A stretch of DNA of 64,000 bases from Virgibacillus proomii (GCF_900162615.1 NZ_FUFN01000007.1:97830-161829), one strand, 5' to 3'; positions 40,687 to 49,027 are shown, counted from the stretch's first letter. A program made the numbers and translations. The notes: generated from the letters alone by a model not told the origin.

Positions 40687-41457
40687 GTGATCACTCCTTG
40701 CTCTATATCTAAAATGGCTTTAAATATTGGATATATTTGTTGCGGTACTACTGCGTTACCTAAAGCATTTAATCTACTTGCGTCCAATTCTCTGGGAACC
40801 CCATCATCATTTCTACAAAGCTTGGATTCGTCCTCTTTCCGAAATTCAACGTTATTAGCTCCACGATTGATAAAGAAAAATTGTTTCCATTCCTCGAATT
40901 TTTCTCTTTTACTTTTTTGGATTGTCGATTGCTTGAATCTTAGATGACGACCGCAACTTGCTATCGGCGTTGGCAACAATGAACGTCCTATCTCTCCTGT
41001 GGATGGCACCGACGGCACAAGCTGGTATAATAAATGCTTGTGTTTCGTAACCGATGCTTTCCAAGTCAGAAAGCGTTCTGTCGAGTTCCATTCGTGCGAA
41101 GTTAGCAACATTTTCACCAACAACCCAACAGGGCTTGATTTCTTCAATGATCCTAAACATTTCTGGCCAGAGGTCGCGGTCATCTTCCGTGCCTTTTCGC
41201 TTCCCGGCAATACTGTAAGGTTGGCAAGGGAATCCTCCTGAAATAACGTCAACTGTTCCAACATCAATCCCCCTATCTTGTAATGTTTGTTTATTTAAAG
41301 TCCGTACATCTTCAAAAATTGGTACATTAGGCCAATGTTTTTTTAATACCTTTTGGCAAAATGGTTCTCTTTCACAAAAGGCTACTGTTTCAATTCCTGC
41401 CCATTCAGCAGCAAGACTGATTCCACCAATACCTGCGAATAATTCGATAGATTTCAT
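40683..41457 (-). pseudogene. C5 cytosine DNA methyltransferase, reading frame disrupted
   Basis: The first frame (41,457 to 40,909) encodes motifs I to VIII: SIELFAGIGGISLAAEWAG, VDVISGGFPCQPYSIAGKR with catalytic Cys, VVGENVANFARM, and AVGAIHRRDRTFIVAN. It stops at TAA 40,909. The C-terminal part, RLNALGNAVVPQQIYPIF (motif X), lies in the +1 frame, which ends at 40,683. That frame stays open back to 41,267 and overlaps the first for 360 bp. An A AAA AAG heptamer lies in frame at 40,912-40,918; it would shift to -1, not to the +1 frame needed for motif X. Either a broken gene or an overlapping arrangement. Confidence 0.75.
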
Positions 41458-41465
41458 ATGCTCAC

Positions 41466-41918
41466 CTATTTCATAAATACAAGCCAGTGTGTTTTGCTCC
41501 TGCGGTTTCCAAATAACGGCTTGACCTTAATTACATTTAATATCTCACCTAGCTTGATCTGATCTTCATTCCACTTAAATATTAATGTTCCGTTAGGCTT
41601 TAAAACTCTCATACATTCATCAAAACCTTTTTTTATATCGTTTGGCCAATCTTCTGAAAGTTTTCCGTATTTCTTGGCCATCCAAGAGCTATCACCTATT
41701 CTTAATAAATGCGGAGGGTCGAAAACCACTAAATAAAATGTTTCATCTTCAAATGGCATATTCCTAAAGTCAGCAATTAAATCCGGTCTAACTTCCAATT
41801 TTCGACCATCGCATAATGTGTCGCTTAATTCCCTGTTGTCCATGTAAAGCACATCTTTATTTTGCTTATCAAACCAAAACATTCTACTACCGCAACAAGC
41901 GTCTAGTATTCTTTGCAT
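41466..41918 (-). CDS. class I SAM-dependent DNA methyltransferase
   Basis: 150 residues from ATG 41,918 (GAGGTGATAGAA upstream). LDACCGSRMFWFDKQ is motif I, VVFDPPHLLRIGDSSWMAK holds the DPP-H catalytic motif IV, and ECMRVLKPNGTLIFKWNE follows. Short phage enzymes of this type methylate adenine or cytosine N4. Together with two other methyltransferases here it may protect phage DNA from restriction. Confidence 0.85.
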   Translation of the reverse strand: MQRILDACCGSRMFWFDKQNKDVLYMDNRELSDTLCDGRKLEVRPDLIADFRNMPFEDETFYLVVFDPPHLLRIGDSSWMAKKYGKLSEDWPNDIKKGFDECMRVLKPNGTLIFKWNEDQIKLGEILNVIKVKPLFGNRRSKTHWLVFMK

Positions 41919-41928
41919 TTCTATCACC

Positions 41929-42216
41929 TCAAAACCACCCTTGCCCTGGATTTTCTTGCTTTACCTCTAATGCTCTAGTGGCATCTGATTCACCTTTCGA
42001 CGCAACTGCCAATATTAGTTTAGCTTTTTCAATTGCATTAGAAGGGTCTCCCCAATCTAACGCTTTCATAGCTTTTTCTATTGCTTGTTTATAGCGTTGG
42101 TTTTGATACTGTAATTCAGCTTTTTCATTAGTTAATTCCATTATTTCTTTACCATTTCTTAAGAGATAAGCTTCTGCTACATCTACTATCTCTTCCAACC
42201 ATTCTTTATCTGTCAT
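41929..42216 (-). CDS. hypothetical helical phage protein
   Basis: 95 residues: EWLEEIVDVAEAYLLRNGKE, a coiled coil around ELTNEKAELQYQNQRYKQ, and KVGQENPGQGWF-like end (actual KQENPGQGWF). ATG 42,216 has AAGGGGATAAAGTT. Function unknown. Confidence 0.7.
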   Translation of the reverse strand: MTDKEWLEEIVDVAEAYLLRNGKEIMELTNEKAELQYQNQRYKQAIEKAMKALDWGDPSNAIEKAKLILAVASKGESDATRALEVKQENPGQGWF

Positions 42217-42220
42217 AACT

Positions 42221-42610
42221 TTATCCCCTTATTTTATTTATCTTAGGCTCTAAGTCTTTTCTAACTCTGCAATGATATTTACGAGTAGTTATATTTCCTT
42301 TTTCTTTTCTGATATTTCCGATTGATTCGTCCAATTTAGGCAGCTTATCCTGCCATTTAGATACAATGGATTCCAGATGCTTTAATTGGCTATTTTCGTT
42401 CTTTAATCTGCGCCTTTCTTGGCGTATCTCTTGGATGCGCTTAGCGATCTTATAACCGTCTCTAGCATTAAATTTGGTTAACTCTATTTGGTGTAATAAG
42501 TCTAATTGTTCGTCTTCCAACTCTTTAATGCGGGAGACGTTAGCTTTATATGTCTTAGGTATATCTCTTATACTGTCTCTTATGGTTATTGCAGTGTTTA
42601 ATATATCCAT
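42221..42610 (-). CDS. hypothetical coiled-coil phage protein
   Basis: 129 residues, almost wholly helical and basic: VSRIKELEDEQLDLLHQIEL, RIQEIRQERRRLKNENSQL. Function unknown. Confidence 0.7.
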   Translation of the reverse strand: MDILNTAITIRDSIRDIPKTYKANVSRIKELEDEQLDLLHQIELTKFNARDGYKIAKRIQEIRQERRRLKNENSQLKHLESIVSKWQDKLPKLDESIGNIRKEKGNITTRKYHCRVRKDLEPKINKIRG

Positions 42611-42616
42611 AATGAC

Positions 42617-42961
42617 TTACCCCTTTTTCAAATACCTAGCTTCAAATTGCGTTTTATAAAACCTTTCTGCGCTGGATAAATCAACTAATCTCATTACGTG
42701 AGTATTTATATTTAGCGCTCTCGTTATATGGGTTTTAGGTACACCTAACTGCTGTAATCTCTCCACATCCGAATATGTCATATCCATTTTCTTACTGAGC
42801 ATTCTTTTAACCTCTTGTTCGGCTTTTCTTTCTGAATTTCCGTATAATTTCTTTCCTAATTTTCTACGTTCTCTATCCAGTTCATGTCGGTCTCTTTGAT
42901 TTGCTGATTCATATTGCTCCTGTATTTCGTTTAGCCGTTGCAGTATCTCATGCTTTTCCAT
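42617..42961 (-). CDS. hypothetical phage protein, basic helical
   Basis: 114 residues: QRLNEIQEQYESANQRDRHE, LGKKLYGNSERKAEQEVKRM, and a possible HTH (MTYSDVERLQQLGVPKTHI). It overlaps the next gene by 14 bases. Possibly a DNA-binding accessory. Confidence 0.65.
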   Translation of the reverse strand: MEKHEILQRLNEIQEQYESANQRDRHELDRERRKLGKKLYGNSERKAEQEVKRMLSKKMDMTYSDVERLQQLGVPKTHITRALNINTHVMRLVDLSSAERFYKTQFEARYLKKG

Positions 42962-43214
42962 GTTTCAACCTCCTAAATGCAAATGGGCGTTTAATCCGTC
43001 GTTTCCTTGCTAAATCTATTAAAGCTAGAAGAACTTCCTGCGGATGCTTTTGCGTTAGTCTTGCTATTTCCTCAACTTCTCTGCCGTTGTTCCAGTGGTA
43101 TGTTATTTGCTTTAATTGTTCTTTTTTAAATGCCAATTCCAAATCTTCAAATATAAATACATAGTCGCCTGTAGGTTCGATTAAAGGCACGTGCGACTTA
43201 TTTATTGTTTTCAT
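42948..43214 (-). CDS. hypothetical phage protein with possible HTH
   Basis: 88 residues. LKQITYHWNNGREVEEIAR and HPQEVLLALIDLARKRRIK resemble a resolvase-like HTH followed by a basic tail. It overlaps both neighbours by a few bases. Confidence 0.65.
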   Translation of the reverse strand: MKTINKSHVPLIEPTGDYVFIFEDLELAFKKEQLKQITYHWNNGREVEEIARLTQKHPQEVLLALIDLARKRRIKRPFAFRRLKHGKA

Positions 43215-43372
43215 GATGCTTTACCCTCCAAGCTATCCAACCATGCCCGTAACCTCTCTAAATCACTGTCATCACGTTTAAAATCGCAATGAATATCTCG
43301 ACAAGGTCTATACTCTACGTAATAACCATGATCTATTACTATCCCGCCAGTACCTTTACATGTTTTACACAT
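43211..43372 (-). CDS. 53-residue zinc-finger protein (DnaJ-type CxxC)
   Basis: ATG 43,372 overlaps the stop of the YopX-like gene (TAATG), with AAGGTGATAACTA in front. MCKTCKGTGGIVIDHGYYVE, then YRPCRDIHC, gives CxxCxGxGG...CxxxxC, a single zinc finger like the DnaJ/phage type. The C-terminus LERLRAWLDSLEGKA is helical. Its stop overlaps the next start (ATGA). Confidence 0.75.
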   Translation of the reverse strand: MCKTCKGTGGIVIDHGYYVEYRPCRDIHCDFKRDDSDLERLRAWLDSLEGKAS

Positions 43373-43728
43373 TAGTTATCACCTTCATAAATGTTTCCTA
43401 CTACTTCTATTCGTTCTTGCCAATGCGTCAGTCCTGCATAGCTACTGGCGCCATTTTGTTTGCCTACGAAACCCGCATCATGCCACACAACCGTATAAGT
43501 GATGTTAGGGTCACCCATATGGTATTTATCCCCCTCATATATCTCCTTACCGTTTTTATCTTTTAAGCCTGTGTATATATCTCTAGATAACATTTCATGT
43601 TCGTCCGAAAAGACGATTGATAAATCTTTTAGTGGTCTTTGCTCTATTTGGCTAAGGGAATAATATACAACGTGGACATTCCCGGAAGGTTTGTGTTTCA
43701 TAATGTATCTAATTTTAATATCGCTCAT
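43372..43728 (-). CDS. YopX family protein
   Basis: 118 residues with the YopX pattern: DIYTGLKDKNGKEIYEGDKY, VVWHDAGFVGKQNGA, and IEVVGNIYEGD at the end. The family is common in phages of Firmicutes (SPbeta YopX); function unknown. Confidence 0.9.
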   Translation of the reverse strand: MSDIKIRYIMKHKPSGNVHVVYYSLSQIEQRPLKDLSIVFSDEHEMLSRDIYTGLKDKNGKEIYEGDKYHMGDPNITYTVVWHDAGFVGKQNGASSYAGLTHWQERIEVVGNIYEGDN

Positions 43729-43895
43729 CGCTCACCCTCCATGACATCGTAAATATTTATTTGATTCTTTCTAAATTCTTCATCAGCTAAAGCCTTTAAA
43801 TGCTTTTCATAACAGACGGGACCATATCCTCGTTTAATACTGCGGATATCTTTTAATTGTCTGCCGCATGTTTTGCATTCTTTGTATTCAGTCAT
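43725..43895 (-). CDS. 56-residue zinc-binding protein
   Basis: ATG 43,895 overlaps the DnaI-like gene's stop codon. ECKTCGRQLKDIRSIKRGYG then PVCYEKHLKAL give CxxC...C, a pattern seen in DUF6011-type phage proteins. It overlaps the YopX-like gene start by 4 bases. Confidence 0.72.
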   Translation of the reverse strand: MTEYKECKTCGRQLKDIRSIKRGYGPVCYEKHLKALADEEFRKNQINIYDVMEGER

Positions 43896-44860
43896 TGGGC
43901 TTCTCTCCTTAACCTGTAATCTTTTCCTTCAACTCGATATAATCTATCTCCACACATTTCTTCCAACCTGCTAGATGCTGCATAACCTATCTTTTCTGAT
44001 AACGTGCCAATATCTTCATTGGAGCTAAAAATAATTGGTTTTTGTTGACGGTATCTTTCGTTGATAATTTCATAGTAAAGCCCTTCTTTCGTTTCTGAAT
44101 ATTTCACTTTTCCGATGTCATCCCATACAAGAACATCAGCCTGTATTGCGCTTTCTAGCAATTTATTTAAGGTTTGCCCGCCATCACTATTCATTTTGGC
44201 GTTAATTAACTCACCCATAAATCTAATGTCAGAAACACATAATACTCTGCATCCTCTGTCAAACCTTGATTTCTGTCCTGGAGCTATTTCATCATGAATG
44301 CGTATATTGTTTAATATCCATTTAGCAGCAGCCATTTGCAGGTGTGTCTTTCCTAAACCAAAGCTATTGTGTTCCGCCTTTACTTTGTACCGTTCTTCGC
44401 CACTTAAATTCCTGATACGGGTTTCGCCAAAAGTGGCTATAAACCCTAAACTATTTTGTTTCGGTTTATTCTCCATGATGTTAGGAAAATCTTTTAAATA
44501 ATCTTTAGTGGCGTTAAATAAAGTGCGTTGCGTTTCATTTTCCGTTTTGTAATTATCAAAACGAGCATTTTTAAATTCTTCCGGTATCAATGCATTTTTA
44601 AAGCGATTCTTTAAGCTCTTTTGTTTTAAGCAATGACAAGGGCGGCCTACATCCTTTAACACTTTAATTGGTTCTTGACCTTTGACTTTTATTTCTTCCT
44701 CCACTTTTTCAATAAGCATTCCTGTATCATTACAATCTTTACATTCCACCCCTAAAGGCTTGTTCTGCTGCTGCAAGTTCTTGTTTTGCTTGCTCATAGC
44801 TTGTGCTCTTGCCATTACCTCTTGTATTGCTTGCCCTATGTTGGTAAAACCCGCCGTCAT
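43892..44860 (-). CDS. helicase loader, DnaI/DnaC-type AAA+ ATPase
   Basis: 322 residues. A zinc cluster at residues ~35-80 (VECKDCNDTGMLIE, GRPCHCLKQKS), Walker A in SFGLGKTHLQMAAA, Walker B in ADVLVWDDIGKV, sensor 1 at KPIIFSSNED. It loads the host DnaC helicase onto the phage origin. It overlaps the initiator gene upstream by 122 bases in another frame, so its true start could be downstream (e.g. ATG in MARAQAMSK at about 44,827). Confidence 0.9.
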   Translation of the reverse strand: MTAGFTNIGQAIQEVMARAQAMSKQNKNLQQQNKPLGVECKDCNDTGMLIEKVEEEIKVKGQEPIKVLKDVGRPCHCLKQKSLKNRFKNALIPEEFKNARFDNYKTENETQRTLFNATKDYLKDFPNIMENKPKQNSLGFIATFGETRIRNLSGEERYKVKAEHNSFGLGKTHLQMAAAKWILNNIRIHDEIAPGQKSRFDRGCRVLCVSDIRFMGELINAKMNSDGGQTLNKLLESAIQADVLVWDDIGKVKYSETKEGLYYEIINERYRQQKPIIFSSNEDIGTLSEKIGYAASSRLEEMCGDRLYRVEGKDYRLRREAQ

Positions 44861-45518
44861 TATTTACACCCCTTTTTGCAAAATTCTTTAATGGCTCTGC
44901 ATCATCGATAAATTTCCTCACGTCTTTATCTCTCATAAGGTCGGCTAACGAGTACTTTTGTGTGAACCAGTATTTATCGCTTGAATAAACTACCGCATAG
45001 TTGTCTATGACTTGAATCAGTTGTTCGTACGTGTAATCTTTTAATCGAGCATTTATTGCTGATCTCATTGAGCTAGTTATTTTTTGATGTTGAATAATAT
45101 TTTTAGATAAATAGTGATCGAATAGATCACGTATATATTCTTTTGTATTATTAACTGTATTATTATTAACTGTATTATTATCTGTCTCATTTTTGGGTAT
45201 AGGGGTTGTCTCATTTTTGGGTATAGGGTTGTCGCATAAATAGGTATACCTATGCTCAATATTGCGTGTACCCTCATGGTATTTAACTTCACGTCTTATA
45301 TAACCGTTTTTTTCCAATTGATTGAACCATCTTTGGATAGTGCTTCTACTAACCCCATATAATTCAGTAAAGTATGAATCCCTAGCCCAGCAAAAGCCTT
45401 TTTCATTGCACAGTGCTGTTATTTCTCCATAAAGCAACTTAGCATTAGCAGTTATATTTTTGTCATATCTAATCGTTGCGGGAATGATAGCGTAATAACT
45501 TCTTTTTATTCCTTCCAT
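44739..45518 (-). CDS. phage replication initiator (HTH, O-like)
   Basis: 259 residues. The N-terminal winged helix fits the phage replication/HTH_36 type: YYAIIPATIRYDKNITANAK, YGVSRSTIQRWFNQLEKNG, YIRREVKYHEGTRN. The middle has direct repeats (PIPKNET twice, NNTVN repeats) encoded by iteron-like DNA, and the C-terminal ~130 residues are DnaD-like (YEQLIQVIDNYAVVYSSDKY). It would bind the origin and recruit the loader encoded next. ATG 45,518 lies after GGGTGACGGCTA. Confidence 0.85.
   Translation of the reverse strand: MEGIKRSYYAIIPATIRYDKNITANAKLLYGEITALCNEKGFCWARDSYFTELYGVSRSTIQRWFNQLEKNGYIRREVKYHEGTRNIEHRYTYLCDNPIPKNETTPIPKNETDNNTVNNNTVNNTKEYIRDLFDHYLSKNIIQHQKITSSMRSAINARLKDYTYEQLIQVIDNYAVVYSSDKYWFTQKYSLADLMRDKDVRKFIDDAEPLKNFAKRGVNNDGGFYQHRASNTRGNGKSTSYEQAKQELAAAEQAFRGGM
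45145..45230. repeat. iteron-like repeats inside the initiator gene, candidate phage origin
   Basis: Three AT-rich units beginning gtattatta (45,145, 45,157, 45,172) lie next to two copies of a 24-bp unit, gtctcatttttgggtatagg... (45,184 and 45,208). Lambdoid and Firmicutes phages place origins as iterons plus an AT-rich stretch within the initiator gene. Confidence 0.6.
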
Positions 45519-45532
45519 TAGCCGTCACCCTC

Positions 45533-45694
45533 TTATCTATTAATCTCACATCTTGCATAATACTTACCTACCTTAACCACCCTATAGCCGGGATAACGCT
45601 GCATATAATATGCTAGATTGGCTTTAAACTCATTATTATCTTTTGCGTTATCCCAAAGCCATTTAGGTAGTATTACTCTTGATGTGTTATACAT
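45533..45694 (-). CDS. 53-residue basic phage protein
   Basis: ATG 45,694 overlaps the end of the upstream gene. NTSRVILPKWLWDNAKDNNE, AYYMQRYPGYRVVKVGKYY. Basic and aromatic, possibly nucleic-acid binding. Ribosome binding site weak (GGAG 15 bases away), so probably translationally coupled. Confidence 0.6.
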   Translation of the reverse strand: MYNTSRVILPKWLWDNAKDNNEFKANLAYYMQRYPGYRVVKVGKYYARCEINR

Positions 45695-45881
45695 GTTTGT
45701 AGTTCACAAACTCCAGTAATTCCGCCTGTGTTTTACCTGTCGGAATAATGTAGACTAGTGACCGTTTAATCAAAAAATCTATAGTTTCAAATGCTTGTTT
45801 ATCTATAGCAGCTAGATGTACTTTGTCATTCGATGTTATTAATACATTTATACTGGCGTTTTCTATATCAACTTTTTCCAT
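45687..45881 (-). CDS. small hypothetical phage protein
   Basis: 64 residues: VDIENASINVLITSNDKVHL, AAIDKQAFETIDFLIKRSL, TQAELLEFVNYKHV. Function unknown. Confidence 0.65.
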   Translation of the reverse strand: MEKVDIENASINVLITSNDKVHLAAIDKQAFETIDFLIKRSLVYIIPTGKTQAELLEFVNYKHV

Positions 45882-45887
45882 TTATAA

Positions 45888-46301
45888 TCACCTTTCGTAT
45901 AGGTCATTGACCTTTTTATATTCTTCAATGGCAGTCCGTTCATCACGCCGTAAAGCAATGATTAAGTTATCTGTAGACTTAAACAGATTCTGCCATTTAC
46001 GTGATTCAGCCTTTGCCTGTGCTTCTTTCATGCGCAGGTCATAGGTATCTATGTCTGCCTGTGCTTCTTTTTCAACACCAGTGCCTTTATAGCCTTGCTT
46101 TATTTCGCCTTGCAATCTCTTTCGCTCGGCATAGACAGCACCGTATTTGTATAAAGCATCAGCATCTAAATAACCGATAATCATTTGAGCTTGAGAGTAT
46201 AGGCGTATCATTTTATTTAAGTCGGCTAAATGCTCAGGATTGAGCTTGTCTATTTCGTCATATATTTGTTTTAATCTATTTTTTCTACCTTCATTTGCCA
46301 T
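45888..46301 (-). CDS. hypothetical phage protein, helical
   Basis: 137 residues. QIYDEIDKLNPEHLADLNKM, AQMIIGYLDADALYKYGAVY, a Glu/Lys-rich helix, and FKSTDNLIIALRRDERTA. Function unknown. It overlaps the HNH gene by 11 bases. Confidence 0.68.
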   Translation of the reverse strand: MANEGRKNRLKQIYDEIDKLNPEHLADLNKMIRLYSQAQMIIGYLDADALYKYGAVYAERKRLQGEIKQGYKGTGVEKEAQADIDTYDLRMKEAQAKAESRKWQNLFKSTDNLIIALRRDERTAIEEYKKVNDLYER

Positions 46302-46623
46302 AATATCGTTCCAACTCTTCTCGTTTCTTCATTCTCCATGCCCTTCCCTCTGCCGTGTAATCGGCAAAGTTATGGCATGTACCGGTGTTTACAGATGGAC
46401 CGCATAAAAGGACTATATTAGCTGGGTCGTTTCCGAGTCCACCCTTGCTAGCCTGTTGTAAATGAGCCATTTCAAAGGCGTAGGCGCTTGTTCTACCACA
46501 GCGTTCACATTTACCTTCAGACCGCCTTAAAACCTCTCTACGTACCTTATTTGTTATCCTAGTGCGGTTTTTTTGCTTTGGTACTCTACGTTTATGGTTA
46601 GGTTTAGGTGCTGGGTTAGCCAT
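46291..46623 (-). CDS. HNH endonuclease-like protein
   Basis: 110 residues. A basic tail is followed by SEGKCERCGRTSAYAFEMAH, LGNDPANIVLLCGPSVNTGT, and CHNFADYTAEGRAWRMKK. The CxxC...H...N...H layout is the HNH/zinc fold. It lies next to recombination genes. Confidence 0.82.
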   Translation of the reverse strand: MANPAPKPNHKRRVPKQKNRTRITNKVRREVLRRSEGKCERCGRTSAYAFEMAHLQQASKGGLGNDPANIVLLCGPSVNTGTCHNFADYTAEGRAWRMKKREELERYYGK

Positions 46624-47203
46624 TGTTCGTCACCTCGGGAAACACATTCATTTCTTTGCAAAATTCCAAGTATTCAATTTTTTTCTTGTGCAACTCTATT
46701 TCTTTTTTAGTAATCTTTACTGGTATTTCATAAAGCTTATATCTATCTAATTTAATAAAAGGATTATTTAGTAGATTATCGTCAGTTTGATAGGCAATTA
46801 TTGACGCTCTATTCAGCCCAAACACGTACATGTAATGGATTAATTGCCTTTTGTAATGTATTGGTACCTTTTCCGTTAAAAACCATTCAAATGCCTTCTT
46901 TGTGACTTTTACGTCTGATACCTTATCCTCTAAAATGTAATCCGTATTCGCTCTAGCGATACCCTTAACCTTTTGTTTATCTCTCTCACCTTTAACGTTG
47001 TGTATACGCTCGTATAAATCGACAACATCATGCTCTAAGATCGTACCAACTTCCATGCTCTTATTGGTGAAAGACTTGCTTGGCAGTTCTGTAAGCTTTT
47101 CAGACCACCACTTTATAAATGATTCGGATTGATAATTCATATAGATCATATTAGCTTCTGAACCGCCTATATATCGGTTGCGGTCATTGGTTGTTGTTAT
47201 CAT
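46616..47203 (-). CDS. YqaJ-like recombination nuclease
   Basis: 195 residues. RYIGGSEANMIYMNY is the YqaJ start motif, SMEVGTILEHDVVDLYERI carries conserved Glu, RANTDYILEDKVSDVKVTKK contains the Asp and the D-x-K of the PD-(D/E)xK core. The enzyme would resect double-strand ends for the annealing protein encoded next. It overlaps that gene by 20 bases. The core is short compared with typical YqaJ (about 300 residues). Confidence 0.75.
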   Translation of the reverse strand: MITTTNDRNRYIGGSEANMIYMNYQSESFIKWWSEKLTELPSKSFTNKSMEVGTILEHDVVDLYERIHNVKGERDKQKVKGIARANTDYILEDKVSDVKVTKKAFEWFLTEKVPIHYKRQLIHYMYVFGLNRASIIAYQTDDNLLNNPFIKLDRYKLYEIPVKITKKEIELHKKKIEYLEFCKEMNVFPEVTNNG

Positions 47204-47834
47204 TTAAAATCACATCCAGTTGACCAATCATGATCTTTTTATTGGCGTGATCGTTTGATTTATACAGTTTGCGCATTTCTTCTCTGCTACTCTGCAAAAT
47301 GGTGTATAGAGTGTCTTTATCACCAACTTTTTGCAGAGCCAGAGCAAACTTTTTGGTTATCTGATCATTAAGCGATGTTGTTTCGGATTTTTGCATTTCT
47401 TTTTGGATTTCCTTATTGTTATTGATAACTTCTTCTTCTTTAATCCAAAGACTTAATCCTAATCCCGTATTAATTGCAACTGCTTTAACAAACCCACGTT
47501 GTTTTGCTTTATTAATATCTAATTGATTAGGGTTTTGGACTACATAAATACCGTTTATTACTGGATAATCTTCCTCGTATTTTTCTCCATCTATTTCCAC
47601 CCATACACTCACAAAAGGAGATTCGCCATTATGGTTGTAAAAGCATGGATAGTTATTTTCATTCTTTTTCATTCCATAGCGCACTGATTCAGCGCCATTT
47701 TCATAGAGTAATTTAATACAATTAGCCCATTCGAGATAATCCAACATTAAGTTAGAGCCTTTTTTTACCGGGCGTTTGGTTACCTCATGTGATAAATCCA
47801 AATTAAATAACTCATTAAATGGTTTAAGTGCCAT
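47184..47834 (-). CDS. single-strand annealing protein (DUF1071, Sak3-like)
   Basis: 216 residues from ATG 47,834. LDYLEWANCIKLLYENGAE, FVSVWVEIDGEKYEEDYPVI, INKAKQRGFVKAVAINTGLG follow the DUF1071 pattern, a Rad52-like annealing family of phages. The C-terminus is a helical, charged tail. With the nuclease it forms the phage recombination module. Confidence 0.85.
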   Translation of the reverse strand: MALKPFNELFNLDLSHEVTKRPVKKGSNLMLDYLEWANCIKLLYENGAESVRYGMKKNENNYPCFYNHNGESPFVSVWVEIDGEKYEEDYPVINGIYVVQNPNQLDINKAKQRGFVKAVAINTGLGLSLWIKEEEVINNNKEIQKEMQKSETTSLNDQITKKFALALQKVGDKDTLYTILQSSREEMRKLYKSNDHANKKIMIGQLDVILNDNNNQ

Positions 47835-48010
47835 CACAAATCATATCCTTTCAAATCTATCTCTATATACACAGTTCCGCCTTTGCATCCTACATATCCT
47901 ACATCTTCAATAAAAGCCATATCTGAACCGTTATCAGTTTTTATCCTCACGTCTACATCGTCATCTAAATCATATTGAAGCAGTGCTTCAATCAAGCTAC
48001 GTACATCCAT
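47834..48010 (-). CDS. 58-residue acidic protein
   Basis: ATG 48,010 follows AAGGGGAGGATTAAAA. RSLIEALLQYDLDDDVDVRI, then DNGSDMAFIEDVGYVG, GGTVYIEIDLKGYDL. It resembles short YqaO-like or ssDNA-mimic type proteins. Its stop overlaps the annealing protein's ATG (TGATG). Confidence 0.7.
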   Translation of the reverse strand: MDVRSLIEALLQYDLDDDVDVRIKTDNGSDMAFIEDVGYVGCKGGTVYIEIDLKGYDL

Positions 48011-48088
48011 TTTTAATCCTCCCCTTGCTCTTATAAGCTAATTAAGCTATAATAAGAGCACGTTTTATGGTTATTTATTTGTTTGAAC

Positions 48089-48409
48089 TCATTGCGGTGA
48101 GTTCATTTTTTCTTGCCATTTTTGAAATTCGAACTTTGAGAATAAGGCGGAAAACTTAACCTCACCTCGATAAAAAGAAATGTTTTTTGTTATTGGGTCA
48201 TCATCAACAGAACTTTGCGAATTAATATCACTAATAGTTAATTCTTCCCCGTTCCAAAAACTAAAGAATGACATTGAACTAATGTGAACTTTCGCTTCTT
48301 CTTCATCTACGCTGATTGACAAAATGCTATATTTTTCAAAGCTATTAAGGACGGTTCTTACATTTTCCAAATAATCTACTAGTTTATTAACTTGCTCTTG
48401 TCTATTCAT
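48089..48409 (-). CDS. hypothetical phage protein
   Basis: 106 residues: LVDYLENVRTVLNSFEKYSI, SISVDEEEAKVHISSMSFF, YRGEVKFSALFSKFEFQKWQ. Function unknown. ATG 48,409 has GGAGGAATCAGA. Confidence 0.68.
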   Translation of the reverse strand: MNRQEQVNKLVDYLENVRTVLNSFEKYSILSISVDEEEAKVHISSMSFFSFWNGEELTISDINSQSSVDDDPITKNISFYRGEVKFSALFSKFEFQKWQEKMNSPQ

Positions 48410-48421
48410 TCTGATTCCTCC

Positions 48422-48640
48422 CTATTCTGCTATATGGTAAGTAGCACCAAATAGCTTTAATACTTCTTCTGTTTGCGGCACTAATTCATCAGTGAGAAAA
48501 TAAGTATCGTCTAATACGAGTATTTCGTCACCTGTATAGACTTCGTTCCCTAGAGTATCCACGCCATATAATCCAGTACGCTCATTATATTTAGGGTAGC
48601 CTGTGCGCCTTATATGCGTTATATCTGGGTGTTCGATCAT
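48422..48640 (-). CDS. YqaI-like protein
   Basis: 72 residues: HPDITHIRRTGYPKYN, VDTLGNEVYTGDEILVLDD, TEEVLKLFGATYHIAE. This matches the pattern of YqaI from the B. subtilis skin element; function unknown. Confidence 0.8.
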   Translation of the reverse strand: MIEHPDITHIRRTGYPKYNERTGLYGVDTLGNEVYTGDEILVLDDTYFLTDELVPQTEEVLKLFGATYHIAE

Positions 48641-48651
48641 GGTCTAACCTC

Positions 48652-48741
48652 CTAACTACTAATCCTTAATGCAATATGCAAAAATACTAGAGTTGCTATA
48701 AAACATATCTGGTAAAATAGATCAGTTTTGTCTATTTGCAT
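48652..48741 (-). CDS. 29-residue single-helix membrane peptide
   Basis: ATG 48,741 has AGGTGATAAAA in front and overlaps the end of the upstream gene. The product LFYQICFIATLVFLHIALRI is one membrane helix. Confidence 0.5.
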   Translation of the reverse strand: MQIDKTDLFYQICFIATLVFLHIALRISS

Positions 48742-49009
48742 TTTTATCACCTAATACTTTAAGTGGATCTATACCTAGTTCTGACAGCTCATCTGCTAAT
48801 CTGATTAACTGCTCTTTGCCTTGTTTTTCTTTACTTAGATCAATCATGTTTCGGACTCGTTTTAAAGCGCCACATAAATTTTCTTCCATCCATTTTAAAT
48901 CACCCCTCCACAATCCGTTATCAACTCTATGGAGCATCTCGGTTAGAGCTACATATTCTTGTTTTGCGTCAGCAATATCTTCCGCAAGAAAATACTTTTC
49001 GAAATCCAT
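48722..49009 (-). CDS. hypothetical helical phage protein
   Basis: 95 residues: FAEDIADAKQEYVALTE-like N-terminus (actual LAEDIADAKQEYVALTEML), GAMLKRVRNMIDLSKEK-like middle (actual GALKRVRNMIDLSKEK). Function unknown. Confidence 0.65.
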   Translation of the reverse strand: MDFEKYFLAEDIADAKQEYVALTEMLHRVDNGLWRGDLKWMEENLCGALKRVRNMIDLSKEKQGKEQLIRLADELSELGIDPLKVLGDKNANRQN

Positions 49010-49027
49010 CCTTACCCCTCCTATTTT

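Noticed and set aside
40683..41267. The second methyltransferase frame as a separate gene of 194 codons
   Set aside because: Its C-terminus is motif X of the same enzyme, so I describe both frames as one disrupted gene; separate translation remains possible.
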